Positions 48,351 to 61,452 of a stretch of 64,000 bases of DNA are shown piece after piece; position 1 is the stretch's first letter; each line of letters starts with the position of its first letter. Both the position numbers and the translations under genes were made by a program. Under the pieces are notes generated by a model, which worked only from the letters and a program-made list of their open reading frames with translations, ran no database searches and was not told the DNA's origin. Source of the DNA: Viola odorata (taxonomy: Eukaryota; Streptophyta; Magnoliopsida; Malpighiales; Violaceae); contig OY829543.1 in assembly GCA_963691705.1 (NCBI GenBank), forward strand, positions 32,077,523 through 32,141,522, given 5' to 3'.

Positions 48351-51300
48351 GATTTTGAAGTAGAAGGGTAACATGGTCATTTTGTCATATTAAAGAAAAA
48401 GCTCTGATATAATTTCGACAGGTTTTTAACCTTGGAAAAAATTCTTACCATAAAATTGAGATATTGAAGAAAAAAAAAAGTAAAATGCTCAAGTTCACAT
48501 TTATATTCCCTCATTTATAGTAACAAAATTAAAATTTCACTAAAAAAAACTGATAATTGAAATTCAAAATTCTAGAGTCTATTTCTAGAAATTTATAACC
48601 TTAGAAAAATTTTTTGCAATAAATTTTAGAGATTTTGGAGTAGAAGGGTAACATGATCATTTTGTTATATTTAAGAGAACAATTTAATACAAATACAAAA
48701 AAAGAATTCAAATTGAAATATAAAATTATGGAGTCCATCTCATCAAGCTATAGCTTTGAGAAAAATTCTATAGTCAATTTTCGACAAGTTTATACCCTTG
48801 AAAAAAAACTTTACCATAAAATTAAGATGTTGAAGAAAAAAAACAAGTAAAATGGTTATTTTCTCATTTATAAGAAAAAAATAGAAAATTCCCTCAAAAC
48901 AAAATGAGAATTGAAATCCAAAATTCTAGAGTCCATTTCTAGAAATTTATACCCTAAGATTTTTTTTTTGCTATAAATTGGACAGATTTTGAAGTATAAG
49001 GGTAATATGGTCATTTTGCCATATTTACGAAAAGAATTTAATACAAATACAACAAACGAATTCAAATTGAAATATAAAATTCTAAAGTCCGTCTCATCAA
49101 GTCTATAGCCTTGAGAAAAATTCTAGAGTTATTTTCGACAAATTTTTACCCTTGGAAAACATTCTTACCATAAAATTGAGATATTGAAGAAAAAAATGAG
49201 TAACATAGTCATTTTAAGATTTCACTAAAAAAAAATTAATAATTGAAATCCAAAATTCTAGAGTCCATTTCTAGAAATTTATATACTTAGGAAATATTTT
49301 TTTGCTATAAATTTGAGAGATTTTGAAGTAGAAGGGTAACATGATCATTTTGTCATATTTAAGAAAACAATTTAATACAAATACAAAAAAAGAATTCAAA
49401 TTGAAATATAAAATTCTAGAGTCCATCTCATCAAGCTATAGCCTTGAAAAAATTCTAGAGTTAATTTCGACAAGTTTTTACCGTTGGAAAAAAATCTTAC
49501 GATAAAATTGAGATATTGAAGAAACAAATGAGTGAAATTGTCATTTTAAAATTTCACCCAAAAAAATTGATAATTGAAATCCAAAATTCTTGAGTCCATT
49601 TCTAGAAATTTATCCCCTTGGGAAATGTTTTTTGCTATAAATTGGAGAGATTTTGAAGTAGAAGGGTAACATGGTCATTTTGTCATATTAAAGAAAAAGC
49701 TCTGATATAATTTCGACAGGTTTTTAACCTTGGAAAAAATTCTTACCATAAAATTGAGATATTGAAGAAAAAAAACAAGTAAAATGGTTATTTTCTCATT
49801 TATAAGAAAAAAATAGAAAATTCACTCAAAACAAATTGAGAATTGAAATTCAAAATTCTAGAGTCCATTTCTAGAAATTTATACCCTAAGATTTTTTTTT
49901 TTGCTATAAATTGGACAGATTTTGAAGTATAAGGGTAATATGGTCATTTTGCCATATTTAAGAAAAGAATTTAATACAAATACAACAAACGAATTCAAAT
50001 TGAAATATAAAATTCTAAAGTCCGTCTCATCAAGTCTATAGCCTTGAGAAAAATTCTAGAGTTATTTTCGACAAATTTTTACACTTGGTAAACATTCTTA
50101 CCATAAAATTGAGATATTGAAGAAAAAATGAGTAACATAGTCATTTTAAAATTTCACTAAAAAAAAATTAATAATTGAAATCCAAAATTCTAGAGTCCAT
50201 TTCTAGAAATTTATACCCTTGGGAAATTTTTTTTGCCATAAATTGGAGAGATTTTGAAGTAGAAGGGTAAAATGGTCATTTTGTCATATTAAAGAAAAAG
50301 CTCTAATATAATTTCGACAGGTTTTTAATCTTGGAAAAAATTCTTACCATAAAATTGAGATATTGAAGAAAAAAAAAGTAAAATGCTCAAGTTCACATTT
50401 ATATTCCCTCATTTATAGTAACAAAATTAAAATTTCACTAAAAAAAACTGATAATTGAAATCCAAAATTCTAGAGTACATTTCTAGAAATTTATACCCTT
50501 AGAATTGTTTTTTGCAATAAATTTGAGAGATTTTGGAGTAGAAGGGTAACATGATCATTTTGTCATATTTAAGAGAACAATTTAATACAAATACAAAAAA
50601 AGAATTCAAATTGAAATATAAAATTCTAAAGTCCGTCTCATCAAGTCTATAGCCTTGAGAAAAATTCTAGAGTTATTTTCGACAAGTTTTTACCCTTGGA
50701 AAAAATTCTTACCATAAAATTGAGATATTGAAGAAAAAAATGAGTAAAATAGTCATTTTAACATTTCACTAAAAAAAATTAATAATTGAAATCCAAAATT
50801 CTAGAGTCCATTTCTAGAAATTTATATTCTTAGGAAATATTTTTTTGCTATAAATTTGAGAGATTTTGAAGTAGAAGGGTAACATGATCATTTTGTCATA
50901 TTTAAGAAAAAAATTTAATACAAATACAAAAAAAGAATTCAAATTGAAATATAAAATTCTAGAGTCCATCTCATCAAGCTATAGCCTTGAAAAAAATTCT
51001 AGAGTTAATTTCGACAAGTTTTTACCGTTGGAAAAAATTCTTACGATAAAATTGAGATATTGAAGAAACAAATGAGTAAAATTGTCATTTTAAAATTTCA
51101 CCCAAAAAAATTGATAATTGAAATCCAAAATTCTTGAGTCCATTTCTAGAAATTTATCCCCTTGGGAAATGTTTTTTGCTATAAATTGGAGAGATTTTGA
51201 AGTAGAAGGGTAACATGGTCATTTTGTCATATTAAAGAAAAAGCTCTGATATAATTTCGACAGGTTTTTAACCTTGGAAAAAATTCTTACCATAAAATTG

Positions 51301-51825
51301 AGATATTGAAGAAAAAAAAAAGTAAAATGCTCAAGTTCACATTTATATTCCCTCCTTTATAGTAACAAAATTAAAATTTCACTAAAAAAAACTGATAATT
51401 GAAATTCAAAATTCTAGAGTCTATTTCTAGAAATTTATACCCTTAGAAAATTTTTTTACAATAAATTTTAGAGATTTTGGAGTAGAAGGGTAACATGATC
51501 ATTTTGTTATATTTAAGAGAACAATTTAATACAAATACAAAAAAAGAATTCAAATTGAAATATAAAATTATGGAGTCCATCTCATCAAGCTATAGCTTTG
51601 AGAAAAATTCTATAGTCAATTTTCGACAAGTTTATACCCTTGAAAAAAAACTTTACCATAAAATTGAGATATTGAAGAAAAAAACGAGTAAAATGGTCAT
51701 TTTCTCATTTATAAGAAAAAAATAAAAAATTCACTCAAAAGAAATTGATAATTGAAATCCAAAATTCTAGAGTCCATTTCTAGAAATTTATACCCTTAGA
51801 ATTATTTTTTGCTATAAATTGGACA

Positions 51826-54800
51826 GATTTTGAAGTATAAGGGTAATATGATCATTTTGTCATATTTACGAAAACAATTTAATACAAATACAAGAAATGA
51901 ATTCAAATTGAAATATAAAATTCTAAAGTCCGGTTCATCAAGTCTATAGCCTTGAGAAAAATTCTATAGTTAATTTCGACAAGTTTTTACCCTTGGAAAA
52001 AATTCTTACCATAAAATTGAGATATTGAAGAAAAAAATAAGTAAAATGGTCAATTTCACATTTATATTTCCTCATTTATTGGAAAAAAACTAAAATTTCA
52101 CTCAAAAAATTGATAATTGAAATCCAAAATTCTAGAGTACATTTCTAGAAATTTATACCCTTAGAATTGTTTTTTGCAATAAATTGGAGAGATTTTGGAG
52201 TAGAAGGGTAACATGATCATTTTGTCATATTTAAGAGAACAATTTAATACAAATACAAAAAAAGAATTCAAATTGAAATATAAAATTCTAAAGTCCGTCT
52301 CATCAAGTCTATAGCCTTGAGAAAAATTCTAGAGTTATTTTCGACAAGTTTTTACCCTTGGAAAAAATTCTTACCATAAAATTGAGATATTGAAGAAAAA
52401 AATGAGTAAAATAGTCATTTTAACATTTCACTAAAAAAAATTAATAATTGAAATCCAAAATTCTAGAGTCCATTTCTAGAAATTTATCCCCTTGGGAAAT
52501 GTTTTTTGCTATAAATTGGAGAGATTTTGAAGTAGAAGGGTAACATGGTCATTTTGTCATATTAAAGAAAAAGCTCTGATATAATTTCGACAGGTTTTTA
52601 ACCTTGGAAAAAATTCTTACCATAAAATTGAGATATTGAAGAAAAAAAAAAGTAAAATGCTCAAGTTCACATTTATATTCCCTCATTTATAGTAACAAAA
52701 TTAAAATTTCACTAAAAAAAACTGATAATTGAAATTCAAAATTCTAGAGTCTATTTCTAGAAATTTATAACCTTAGAAAAATTTTTTGCAATAAATTTTA
52801 GAGATTTTGGAGTAGAAGGGTAACATGATCATTTTGTTATATTTAAGAGAACAATTTAATACAAATACAAAAAAAGAATTCAAATTGAAATATAAAATTA
52901 TGGAGTCCATCTCATCAAGCTATAGCTTTGAGAAAAATTCTATAGTCAATTTTCGACAAGTTTATACCCTTGAAAAAAAACTTTACCATAAAATTAAGAT
53001 GTTGAAGAAAAAAAACAAGTAAAATGGTTATTTTCTCATTTATAAGAAAAAAATAGAAAATTCACTCAAAACAAAATGATAATTGAAATCCAAAATTCTA
53101 GAGTCCATTTCTAGAAATTTATACCCTAAGATTTTTTTTTTGCTATAAATTGGACAGATTTTGAAGTATAAGGGTAATATGGTCATTTTGCCATATTTAC
53201 GAAAAGAATTTAATACAAATACAACAAACGAATTCAAATTGAAATATAAAATTCTAAAGTCCGTCTCATCAAGTCTATAGCCTTGAGAAAAATTCTAGAG
53301 TTATTTTCGACAAATTTTTACCCTTGGAAAACATTCTTACCATAAAATTGAGATATTGAAGAAAAAAATGAGTAACATAGTCATTTTAAGATTTCACTAA
53401 AAAAAAATTAATAATTGAAATCCAAAATTCTAGAGTCCATTTCTAGAAATTTATATACTTAGGAAATATTTTTTTGCTATAAATTTGAGAGATTTTGAAG
53501 TAGAAGGGTAACATGATCATTTTGTCATATTTAAGAAAACAATTTAATACAAATACAAAAAAAGAATTCAAATTGAAATATAAAATTCTAGAGTCCATCT
53601 CATCAAGCTATAGCCTTGAAAAAATTCTAGAGTTAATTTCGACAAGTTTTTACCGTTGGAAAAAATTCTTACGATAAAATTGAGATATTGAAGAAACAAA
53701 TGAGTGAAATTGTCATTTTAAAATTTCACCCAAAAAAATTGATAATTGAAATCCAAAATTCTTGAGTCCATTTCTAGAAATTTATCCCCTTGGGAAATGT
53801 TTTTTGCTATAAATTGGAGAGATTTTGAAGTAGAAGGGTAACATGGTCATTTAGTCATATTAAAGAAAAAGCTCTGATATAATTTCGACAGGTTTTTAAC
53901 CTTGGAAAAAATTCTTACCATAAAATTGAGATATTGAAGAAAAAAAACAAGTAAAATGGTTATTTTCTCATTTATAAGAAAAAAATAGAAAATTCACTCA
54001 AAACAAATTGAGAATTGAAATTCAAAATTCTAGAGTCCATTTCTAGAAATTTATACCCTAAGATTTTTTTTTTTGCTATAAATTGGACAGATTTTGAAGT
54101 ATAAGGGTAATATGGTCATTTTGCCATATTTAAGAAAAGAATTTAATACAAATACAACAAACGAATTCAAATTGAAATATAAAATTCTAAAGTCCGTCTC
54201 ATCAAGTCTATAGCCTTGAGAAAAATTCTAGAGTTATTTTCGACAAATTTTTACACTTGGAAAACATTCTTACCATAAAATTGAGATATTGAAGAAAAAA
54301 ATGAGTAACATAGTCATTTTAAAATTTCACTAAAAAAAAATTAATAATTGAAATCCAAAATTCTAGAGTCCATTTCTAGAAATTTATACCCTTGGGAAAT
54401 TTTTTTTGCCATAAATTGGAGAGATTTTGAAGTAGAAGGGTAAAATGGTCATTTTGTCATATTAAAGAAAAAGCTCTAATATAATTTCGACAGGTTTTTA
54501 ATCTTGGAAAAAATTCTTACCATAAAATTGAGATATTGAAGAAAAAAAAAGTAAAATGCTCAAGTTCACATTTATATTCCCTCATTTATAGTAACAAAAT
54601 TAAAATTTCACTAAAAAAAACTGATAATTGAAATCCAAAATTCTAGAGTACATTTCTAGAAATTTATACCCTTAGAATTGTTTTTTGCAATAAATTGGAG
54701 AGATTTTGGAGTAGAAGGGTAACATGATCATTTTGTCATATTTAAGAGAACAATTTAATACAAATACAAAAAAAGAATTCAAATTGAAATATAAAATTCT

Positions 54801-57800
54801 AAAGTCCGTCTCATCAAGTCTATAGCCTTGAGAAAAATTCTAGAGTTATTTTCGACAAGTTTTTACCCTTGGAAAAAATTCTTACCATAAAATTGAGATA
54901 TTGAAGAAAAAAATGAGTAAAATAGTCATTTTAACATTTCACTAAAAAAAATTAATAATTGAAATCCAAAATTCTAGAGTCCATTTCTAGAAATTTATAT
55001 TCTTAGGAAATATTTTTTTGCTATAAATTTGAGAGATTTTGAAGTAGAAGGGTAACATGATCATTTTGTCATATTTAAGAAAAAAATTTAATACAAATAC
55101 AAAAAAAGAATTCAAATTGAAGTATAAAATTCTAGAGTCCATCTCATCAAGCTATAGCCTTGAAAAAAATTCTAGAGTTAATTTCGACAAGTTTTTACCG
55201 TTGGAAAAAATTCTTACGATAAAATTGAGATATTGAAGAAACAAATGAGTAAAATTGTCATTTTAAAATTTCACCCAAAAAAATTGATAATTGAAATCCA
55301 AAATTCTTGAGTCCATTTCTAGAAATTTATCCCCTTGGGAAATGTTTTTTGCTATAAATTGGAGAGATTTTGAAGTAGAAGGGTAACATGGTCATTTTGT
55401 CATATTAAAGAAAAAGCTCTGATATAATTTCGACAGGTTTTTAACCTTGGAAAAAATTCTTACCATAAAATTGAGATATTGAAGAAAAAAAAAAGTAAAA
55501 TGCTCAAGTTCACATTTATATTCCCTCATTTATAGTAACAAAATTAAAATTTCACTAAAAAAAACTGATAATTGAAATTCAAAATTCTAGAGTCTATTTC
55601 TAGAAATTTATAACCTTAGAAAAATTTTTTGCAATAAATTTTAGAGATTTTGGAGTAGAAGGGTAACATGATCATTTTGTTATATTTAAGAGAACAATTT
55701 AATACAAATACAAAAAAAGAATTCAAATTGAAATATAAAATTATGGAGTCCATCTCATCAAGCTATAGCTTTGAGAAAAATTCTATAGTCAATTTTCGAC
55801 AAGTTTATACCCTTGAAAAAAAACTTTACCATAAAATTAAGATGTTGAAGAAAAAAAACAAGTAAAATGGTTATTTTCTCATTTATAAGAAAAAAATAGA
55901 AAATTCACTCAAAACAAAATGAGAATTGAAATCCAAAATTCTAGAGTCCATTTCTAGAAATTTATACCCTAAGATTTTTTTTTTGCTATAAATTGGACAG
56001 ATTTTGAAGTATAAGGGTAATATGGTCATTTTGCCATATTTACGAAAAGAATTTAATACACATACAACAAACGAATTCAAATTGAAATATAAAATTCTAA
56101 AGTCCGTCTCATCAAGTCTATAGCCTTGAGAAAAATTCTAGAGTTATTTTCGACAAATTTTTACCCTTGGAAAACATTCTTACCATAAAATTGAGATATT
56201 GAAGAAAAAAATGAGTAACATAGTCATTTTAAGATTTCACTAAAAAAAAATTAATAATTGAAATCCAAAATTCTAGAGTCCATTTCTAGAAATTTATATA
56301 CTTAGGAAATATTTTTTTGCTATAAATTTGAGAGATTTTGAAGTAGAAGGGTAACATGATCATTTTGTCATATTTAAGAAAACAATTTAATACAAATACA
56401 AAAAAAGAATTCAAATTGAAATATAAAATTCTAGAGTCCATCTCATCAAGCTATAGCCTTGAAAAAATTCTAGAGTTAATTTCGACAAGTTTTTACCGTT
56501 GGAAAAAATTCTTACGATAAAATTGAGATATTGAAGAAACAAATGAGTGAAATTGTCATTTTAAAATTTCACCCAAAAAAATTGATAATTGAAATCCAAA
56601 ATTCTTGAGTCCATTTCTAGAAATTTATCCCCTTGGGAAATGTTTTTTGCTATAAATTGGAGAGATTTTGAAGTAGAAGGGTAACATGGTCATTTTGTCA
56701 TATTAAAGAAAAAGCTCTGATATAATTTCGACAGGTTTTTAACCTTGGAAAAAATTCTTACCATAAAATTGAGATATTGAAGAAAAAAAACAAGTAAAAT
56801 GGTTATTTTCTCATTTATAAGAAAAAAATAGAAAATTCACTCAAAACAAATTGAGAATTGAAATTCAAAATTCTAGAGTCCATTTCTAGAAATTTATACC
56901 CTAAGATTTTTTTTTTTGCTATAAATTGGACAGATTTTGAAGTATAAGGGTAATATGGTCATTTTGCCATATTTAAGAAAAGAATTTAATACAAATACAA
57001 CAAACGAATTCAAATTGAAATATAAAATTCTAAAGTCCGTCTCATCAAGTCTATAGCCTTGAGAAAAATTCTAGAGTTATTTTCGACAAATTTTTACACT
57101 TGGAAAACATTCTTACCATAAAATTGAGATATTGAAGAAAAAAATGAGTAACATAGTCATTTTAAAATTTCACTAAAAAAAAATTAATAATTGAAATCCA
57201 AAATTCTAGAGTCCATTTCTAGAAATTTATACCCTTGGGAAATTTTTTTTGCCATAAATTGGAGAGATTTTGAAGTAGAAGGGTAAAATGGTCATTTTGT
57301 CATATTAAAGAAAAAGCTCTAATATAATTTCGACAGGTTTTTAATCTTGGAAAAAATTCTTACCATAAAATTGAGATATTGAAGAAAAAAAAAGTAAAAT
57401 GCTCAAGTTCACATTTATATTCCCTCATTTATAGTAACAAAATTAAAATTTCACTAAAAAAAACTCATAATTGAAATCCAAAATTCTAGAGTACATTTCT
57501 AGAAATTTATACCCTTAGAATTGTTTTTTGCAATAAATTGGAGAGATTTTGGAGTAGAAGGGTAACATGATCATTTTGTCATATTTAAGAGAACAATTTA
57601 ATACAAATACAAAAAAAGAATTCAAATTGAAATATAAAATTCTAAAGTCCGTCTCATCAAGTCTATAGCCTTGAGAAAAATTCTAGAGTTATTTTCGACA
57701 AGTTTTTACCCTTGGAAAAAATTCTTACCATAAAATTGAGATATTGAAGAAAAAAATGAGTAAAATAGTCATTTTAACATTTCACTAAAAAAAATTAATA

Positions 57801-58488
57801 ATTGAAATCCAAAATTCTAGAGTCCATTTCTAGAAATTTATATTCTTAGGAAATATTTTTTTGCTATAAATTTGAGAGATTTTGAAGTAGAAGGGTAACA
57901 TGATCATTTTGTCATATTTAAGAAAAAAATTTAATACAAATACAAAAAAAGAATTCAAATTGAAGTATAAAATTCTAGAGTCCATCTCATCAAGCTATAG
58001 CCTTGAAAAAAATTCTAGAGTTAATTTCGACAAGTTTTTACCGTTGGAAAAAATTCTTACGATAAAATTGAGATATTGAAGAAACAAATGAGTAAAATTG
58101 TCATTTTAAAATTTCACCCAAAAAAATTGATAATTGAAATCCAAAATTCTTGAGTCCATTTCTAGAAATTTATCCCCTTGGGAAATGTTTTTTGCTATAA
58201 ATTGGAGAGATTTTGAAGTAGAAGGGTAACATGGTCATTTTGTCATATTAAAGAAAAAGCTCTGATATAATTTCGACAGGTTTTTAACCTTGGAAAAAAT
58301 TCTTACCATAAAATTGAGATATTGAAGAAAAAAAAAAGTAAAATGCTCAAGTTCACATTTATATTCCCTCCTTTATAGTAACAAAATTAAAATTTCACTA
58401 AAAAAAACTGATAATTGAAATTCAAAATTCTAGAGTCTATTTCTAGAAATTTATACCCTTAGAAAATTTTTTTACAATAAATTTTAGA
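51826..58488 (+). repeat. E3: rearranged HOR of 21 monomers (6663 bp) lacking a normal m13
   Basis: The order is m1 (51826), m2 (52191), m3 (52523), m4 (52803), m5 (53157), m6 (53491), m7 (53821), m8 (54090), m9 (54423), m10 (54702), m11 (55035), m3 (55366), m4 (55646), m5 (56000), m6 (56334), m7 (56664), m8 (56933), m9 (57266), m10 (57545), m11 (57878) and m12 (58209). The block m3-m11 occurs twice, at 52523-55365 and 55366-58208, 2843 bp each. Both m11 copies carry the private TTGAAGTATAAAATTC. A mosaic monomer follows instead of m13. Confidence 0.92.
55366..58208 (+). repeat. Second copy of the 2843-bp duplication in E3
   Basis: The m3 at its start follows m11, where m12 would be expected, so the exchange was between the two d monomers m3 and m12. 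Its m5 carries CACATACAAC (56059-56068), shared only with E1 m5 (42362-42371), which also follows an m11-m3 junction. Confidence 0.9.
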
Positions 58489-59787
58489 GATTTTGGAGTA
58501 GAAGGGTAACATGATCATTTTGTTATATTTAAGAGAACAATTTAATACAAATACAAAAAAAGAATTCAAATTGAAATATAAAATTCTAAAGTCCGTCTCA
58601 TCAAGTCTATAGCTTTGAGAAAAATTCTATAGTCAATTTTCGACAAGTTTTTACCCTTGGAAAAAATTCTTACCATAAAATTGAGATATTGAAGAAAAAA
58701 ATGAGTAAAATAGTCATTTTAACATTTCACTAAAAAAAAAATTAATAATTGAAATCCAAAATTCTAGAGTCCATTTCTAGAAATTTATATACTTAGGAAA
58801 TATTTTTTTGCTATAAATTTGAGAGATTTTGAAGTAGAAGGGTAACATGATCATTTTGTCATATTTAAGAAAACAATTTAATACAAATACAAAAAAAGAA
58901 TTCAAATTTAAATATAAAATTCTAGAGTCCATCTCATCAAGCTATAGCCTTGAAAAAAATTCTAGAGTTAATTTCGACAAGTTTTTACTGTTGGAAAAAA
59001 TTCTTACCATAAAATTGAGATATTGAAGAAACAAATGAGTAAAATTGTCATTTTAAAATTTCACCCAAAAAAATTGATAATTGAAATCCAAAATTCTTGA
59101 GTCCATTTCTAGAAATTTATACCCTTGGGAAATTTTTTTTGCCATAAATTGGAGAGATTTTGAAGTAGAAGGGTAAAATGGTCATTTTGTCATATTAAAG
59201 AAAAAGCTCTAATATAATTTCGACAGGTTTTTAATCTTGGAAAAAATTCTTACCATAAAATTGAGATATTGAAGAAAAAAAAAGTAAAATGCTCAAGTTC
59301 ACATTTATATTCCCTCATTTATAGTAACAAAATTAAAATTTCACTAAAAAAAACTGATAATTGAAATTCAAAATTCTAGAGTCTATTTCTAGAAATTTAT
59401 ACCCTTAGAAAAAAATTTTGCAATAAATTTTAGAGATTTTGGAGTAGAAGGGTAACATGATCATTTTGTTATATTTAAGAGAACAATTTAATACAAATAC
59501 AAAAAAAGAATTCAAATTGAAATATAAAATTATGGAGTCCATCTCATCAAGCTATAGCTTTGAGAAAAATTCTATAGTCAATTTTCGACAAGTTTATACC
59601 CTTGAAAAAAAACTTTACCATAAAATTGAGATATTGAAGAAAAAAACGAGTAAAATGGTCATTTTCTCATTTATAAGAAAAAAATAAAAAATTCACTCAA
59701 AAGAAATTGATAATTGAAATCCAAAATTCTAGAGTCCATTTCTAGAAATTTATACCCTTAGAATTATTTTTTGCTATAAATTGGACA
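58489..59787 (+). repeat. F0: mosaic four-monomer segment (1299 bp)
   Basis: Monomers are 58489-58824 (e start with GTTATATTT, then a b body with AAAGTCCGTCTC, TAGCTTTGAG and a b end), 58825-59155 (c start with an m8-like end CCCTTGGGAAATTTT), 59156-59434 (m9-like start with a d end) and 59435-59787 (e). Several switches occur within single monomers, which suggests gene conversion or repeated short exchanges. TTTTTACTGTTGG at 58989 is a C-to-T change at a CpG. Confidence 0.82.
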
Positions 59788-61452
59788 GATTTTGAAGTAT
59801 AAGGGTAATATGATCATTTTGTCATATTTACGAAAACAATTTAATACAAATACAAGAAATGAATTCAAATTGAAATATAAAATTCTAAAGTCCGGTTCAT
59901 CAAGTCTATAGCCTTGAGAAAAATTCTATAGTTAATTTCGACAAGTTTTTACCCTTGGAAAAAATTCTTACCATAAAATTGAGATATTGAAGAAAAAAAT
60001 AAGTAAAATGGTCAATTTCACATTTATATTTCCTCATTTATTGGAAAAAAACTAAAATTTCACTCAAAAAATTGATAATTGAAATCTAAAATTCTAGAGT
60101 ACATTTCTAGAAATTTATACCCTTAGAATTGTTTTTTGCAATAAATTGGAGAGATTTTGGAGTAGAAGGGTAACATGATCATTTTGTCATATTTAAGAGA
60201 ACAATTTAATACAAATACAAAAAAAGAATTCAAATTGAAATATAAAATTCTAAAGTCCGTCTCATCAAGTCTATAGCCTTGAGAAAAATTCTAGAGTTAT
60301 TTTCGACAAGTTTTTACCCTTGGAAAAAATTCTTACCATAAAATTGAGATATTGAAGAAAAAAATGAGTAAAATAGTCATTTTAACATTTCACTAAAAAA
60401 AAAATTAATAATTGAAATCCAAAATTCTAGAGTCCATTTCTAGAAATTTATATACTTAGGAAATATTTTTTTGCTATAAATTTGAGAGATTTTGAAGTAG
60501 AAGGGTAACATGATCATTTTGTCATATTTAAGAAAACAATTTAATACAAATACAAAAAAAGAATTCAAATTTAAATATAAAATTCTAGAGTCCATCTCAT
60601 CAAGCTATAGCCTTGAAAAAAATTCTAGAGTTAATTTCGACAAGTTTTTACCGTTGGAAAAAATTCTTACCATAAAATTGAGATATTGAAGAAACAAATG
60701 AGTAAAATTGTCATTTTAAAATTTCACCCAAAAAAATTGATAATTGAAATCCAAAATTCTTGAGTCCATTTCTAGAAATTTATCCCCTTGCGAAATGTTT
60801 TTTGCTATAAATTGGAGAGATTTTGAAGTAGAAGGGTAGCATGGTCATTTTGTCATATTAAAGAAAAAGCTCTGATATAATTTCGACAGGTTTTTAACCT
60901 TGGAAAAAATTATTACCATAAAATTGAGATATTGAAGAAAAAAAAAAGTAAAAATGCTCAAGTTCACATTTATATTCCCTCATTTATAGTAACAAAATTA
61001 AAATTTCACTAAAAAAAACTGATAATTGAAATTCAAAATTCTAGAGTCTATTTCTAGAAATTTATACCCTTAGAAAAAAAATTTGCAATAAATTTTAGAG
61101 ATTTTGGAGTAGAAGGGTAACATGATCATTTTGTTATATTTAAGAGAACAATTTAATACAAATACAAAAAAAGAATTCAAATTGAAATATAAAATTATGG
61201 AGTCCATCTCATCAAGCTATAGCTTTGAGAAAAATTCTATAGTCAATTTTCGACAAGTTTATACCCTTGAAAAAAAACTTTACCATAAAATTGAGATATT
61301 GAAGAAAAAAACGAGTAAAATGGTCATTTTCTCATTTATAAGAAAAAAATAAAAAATTCACTCAAAAGAAATTGATAATTGAAATCCAAAATTCTAGAGT
61401 CCATTTCTAGAAATTTATAGCCTTAGAATTATTTTTTGCTATAAATTGGACA
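59788..61452 (+). repeat. F1: five-monomer HOR (1665 bp), diverged
   Basis: Monomers start at 59788 (a), 60153 (b), 60488 (c), 60819 (d) and 61100 (e). It carries CTTGCGAAATG, AAAATTATTACC and GTAAAAATGCTC in c-d, matching B4 at about 23520-23820, and the c monomer has TTCAAATTTAAATATAAAAT, also seen at 58904. Its c reads TTCTTACCATAAAA, not the usual TTCTTACGATAAAA. Confidence 0.88.

Larger units (their letters stand above)
45144..51825 (+). repeat. E2: rearranged HOR of 21 monomers (6682 bp)
   Basis: The order is m1 (45144), m2 (45509), m3-m9 (45841-48018), m10/m2 fusion (48019), then m3 (48351), m4 (48631), m5 (48985), m6 (49319), m7 (49649), m8 (49918), m9 (50250), m10 (50529), m11 (50862), m12 (51193) and m13 (51473). 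Two tandem segments, 45841-48350 and 48351-50861, are copies of each other. Both carry TGGTAAAC and a GAAGAAAAAATGAG tract one A shorter than elsewhere. Confidence 0.92.

Noticed and set aside
40028..58488. Assembly errors as the sole cause of the odd-length HORs
   Set aside because: The duplicated blocks carry their own private variants (CACATACAAC, GAAGTATAAAATTC, shortened A tract) and junction lengths match monomer spacings to within a base. This favours real exchange events, though only spanning reads could settle it.
58489..59434. Transposon insertion at the E-F border
   Set aside because: All sequence there can be assigned to known monomer types. There are no terminal repeats, target-site duplication or foreign sequence.
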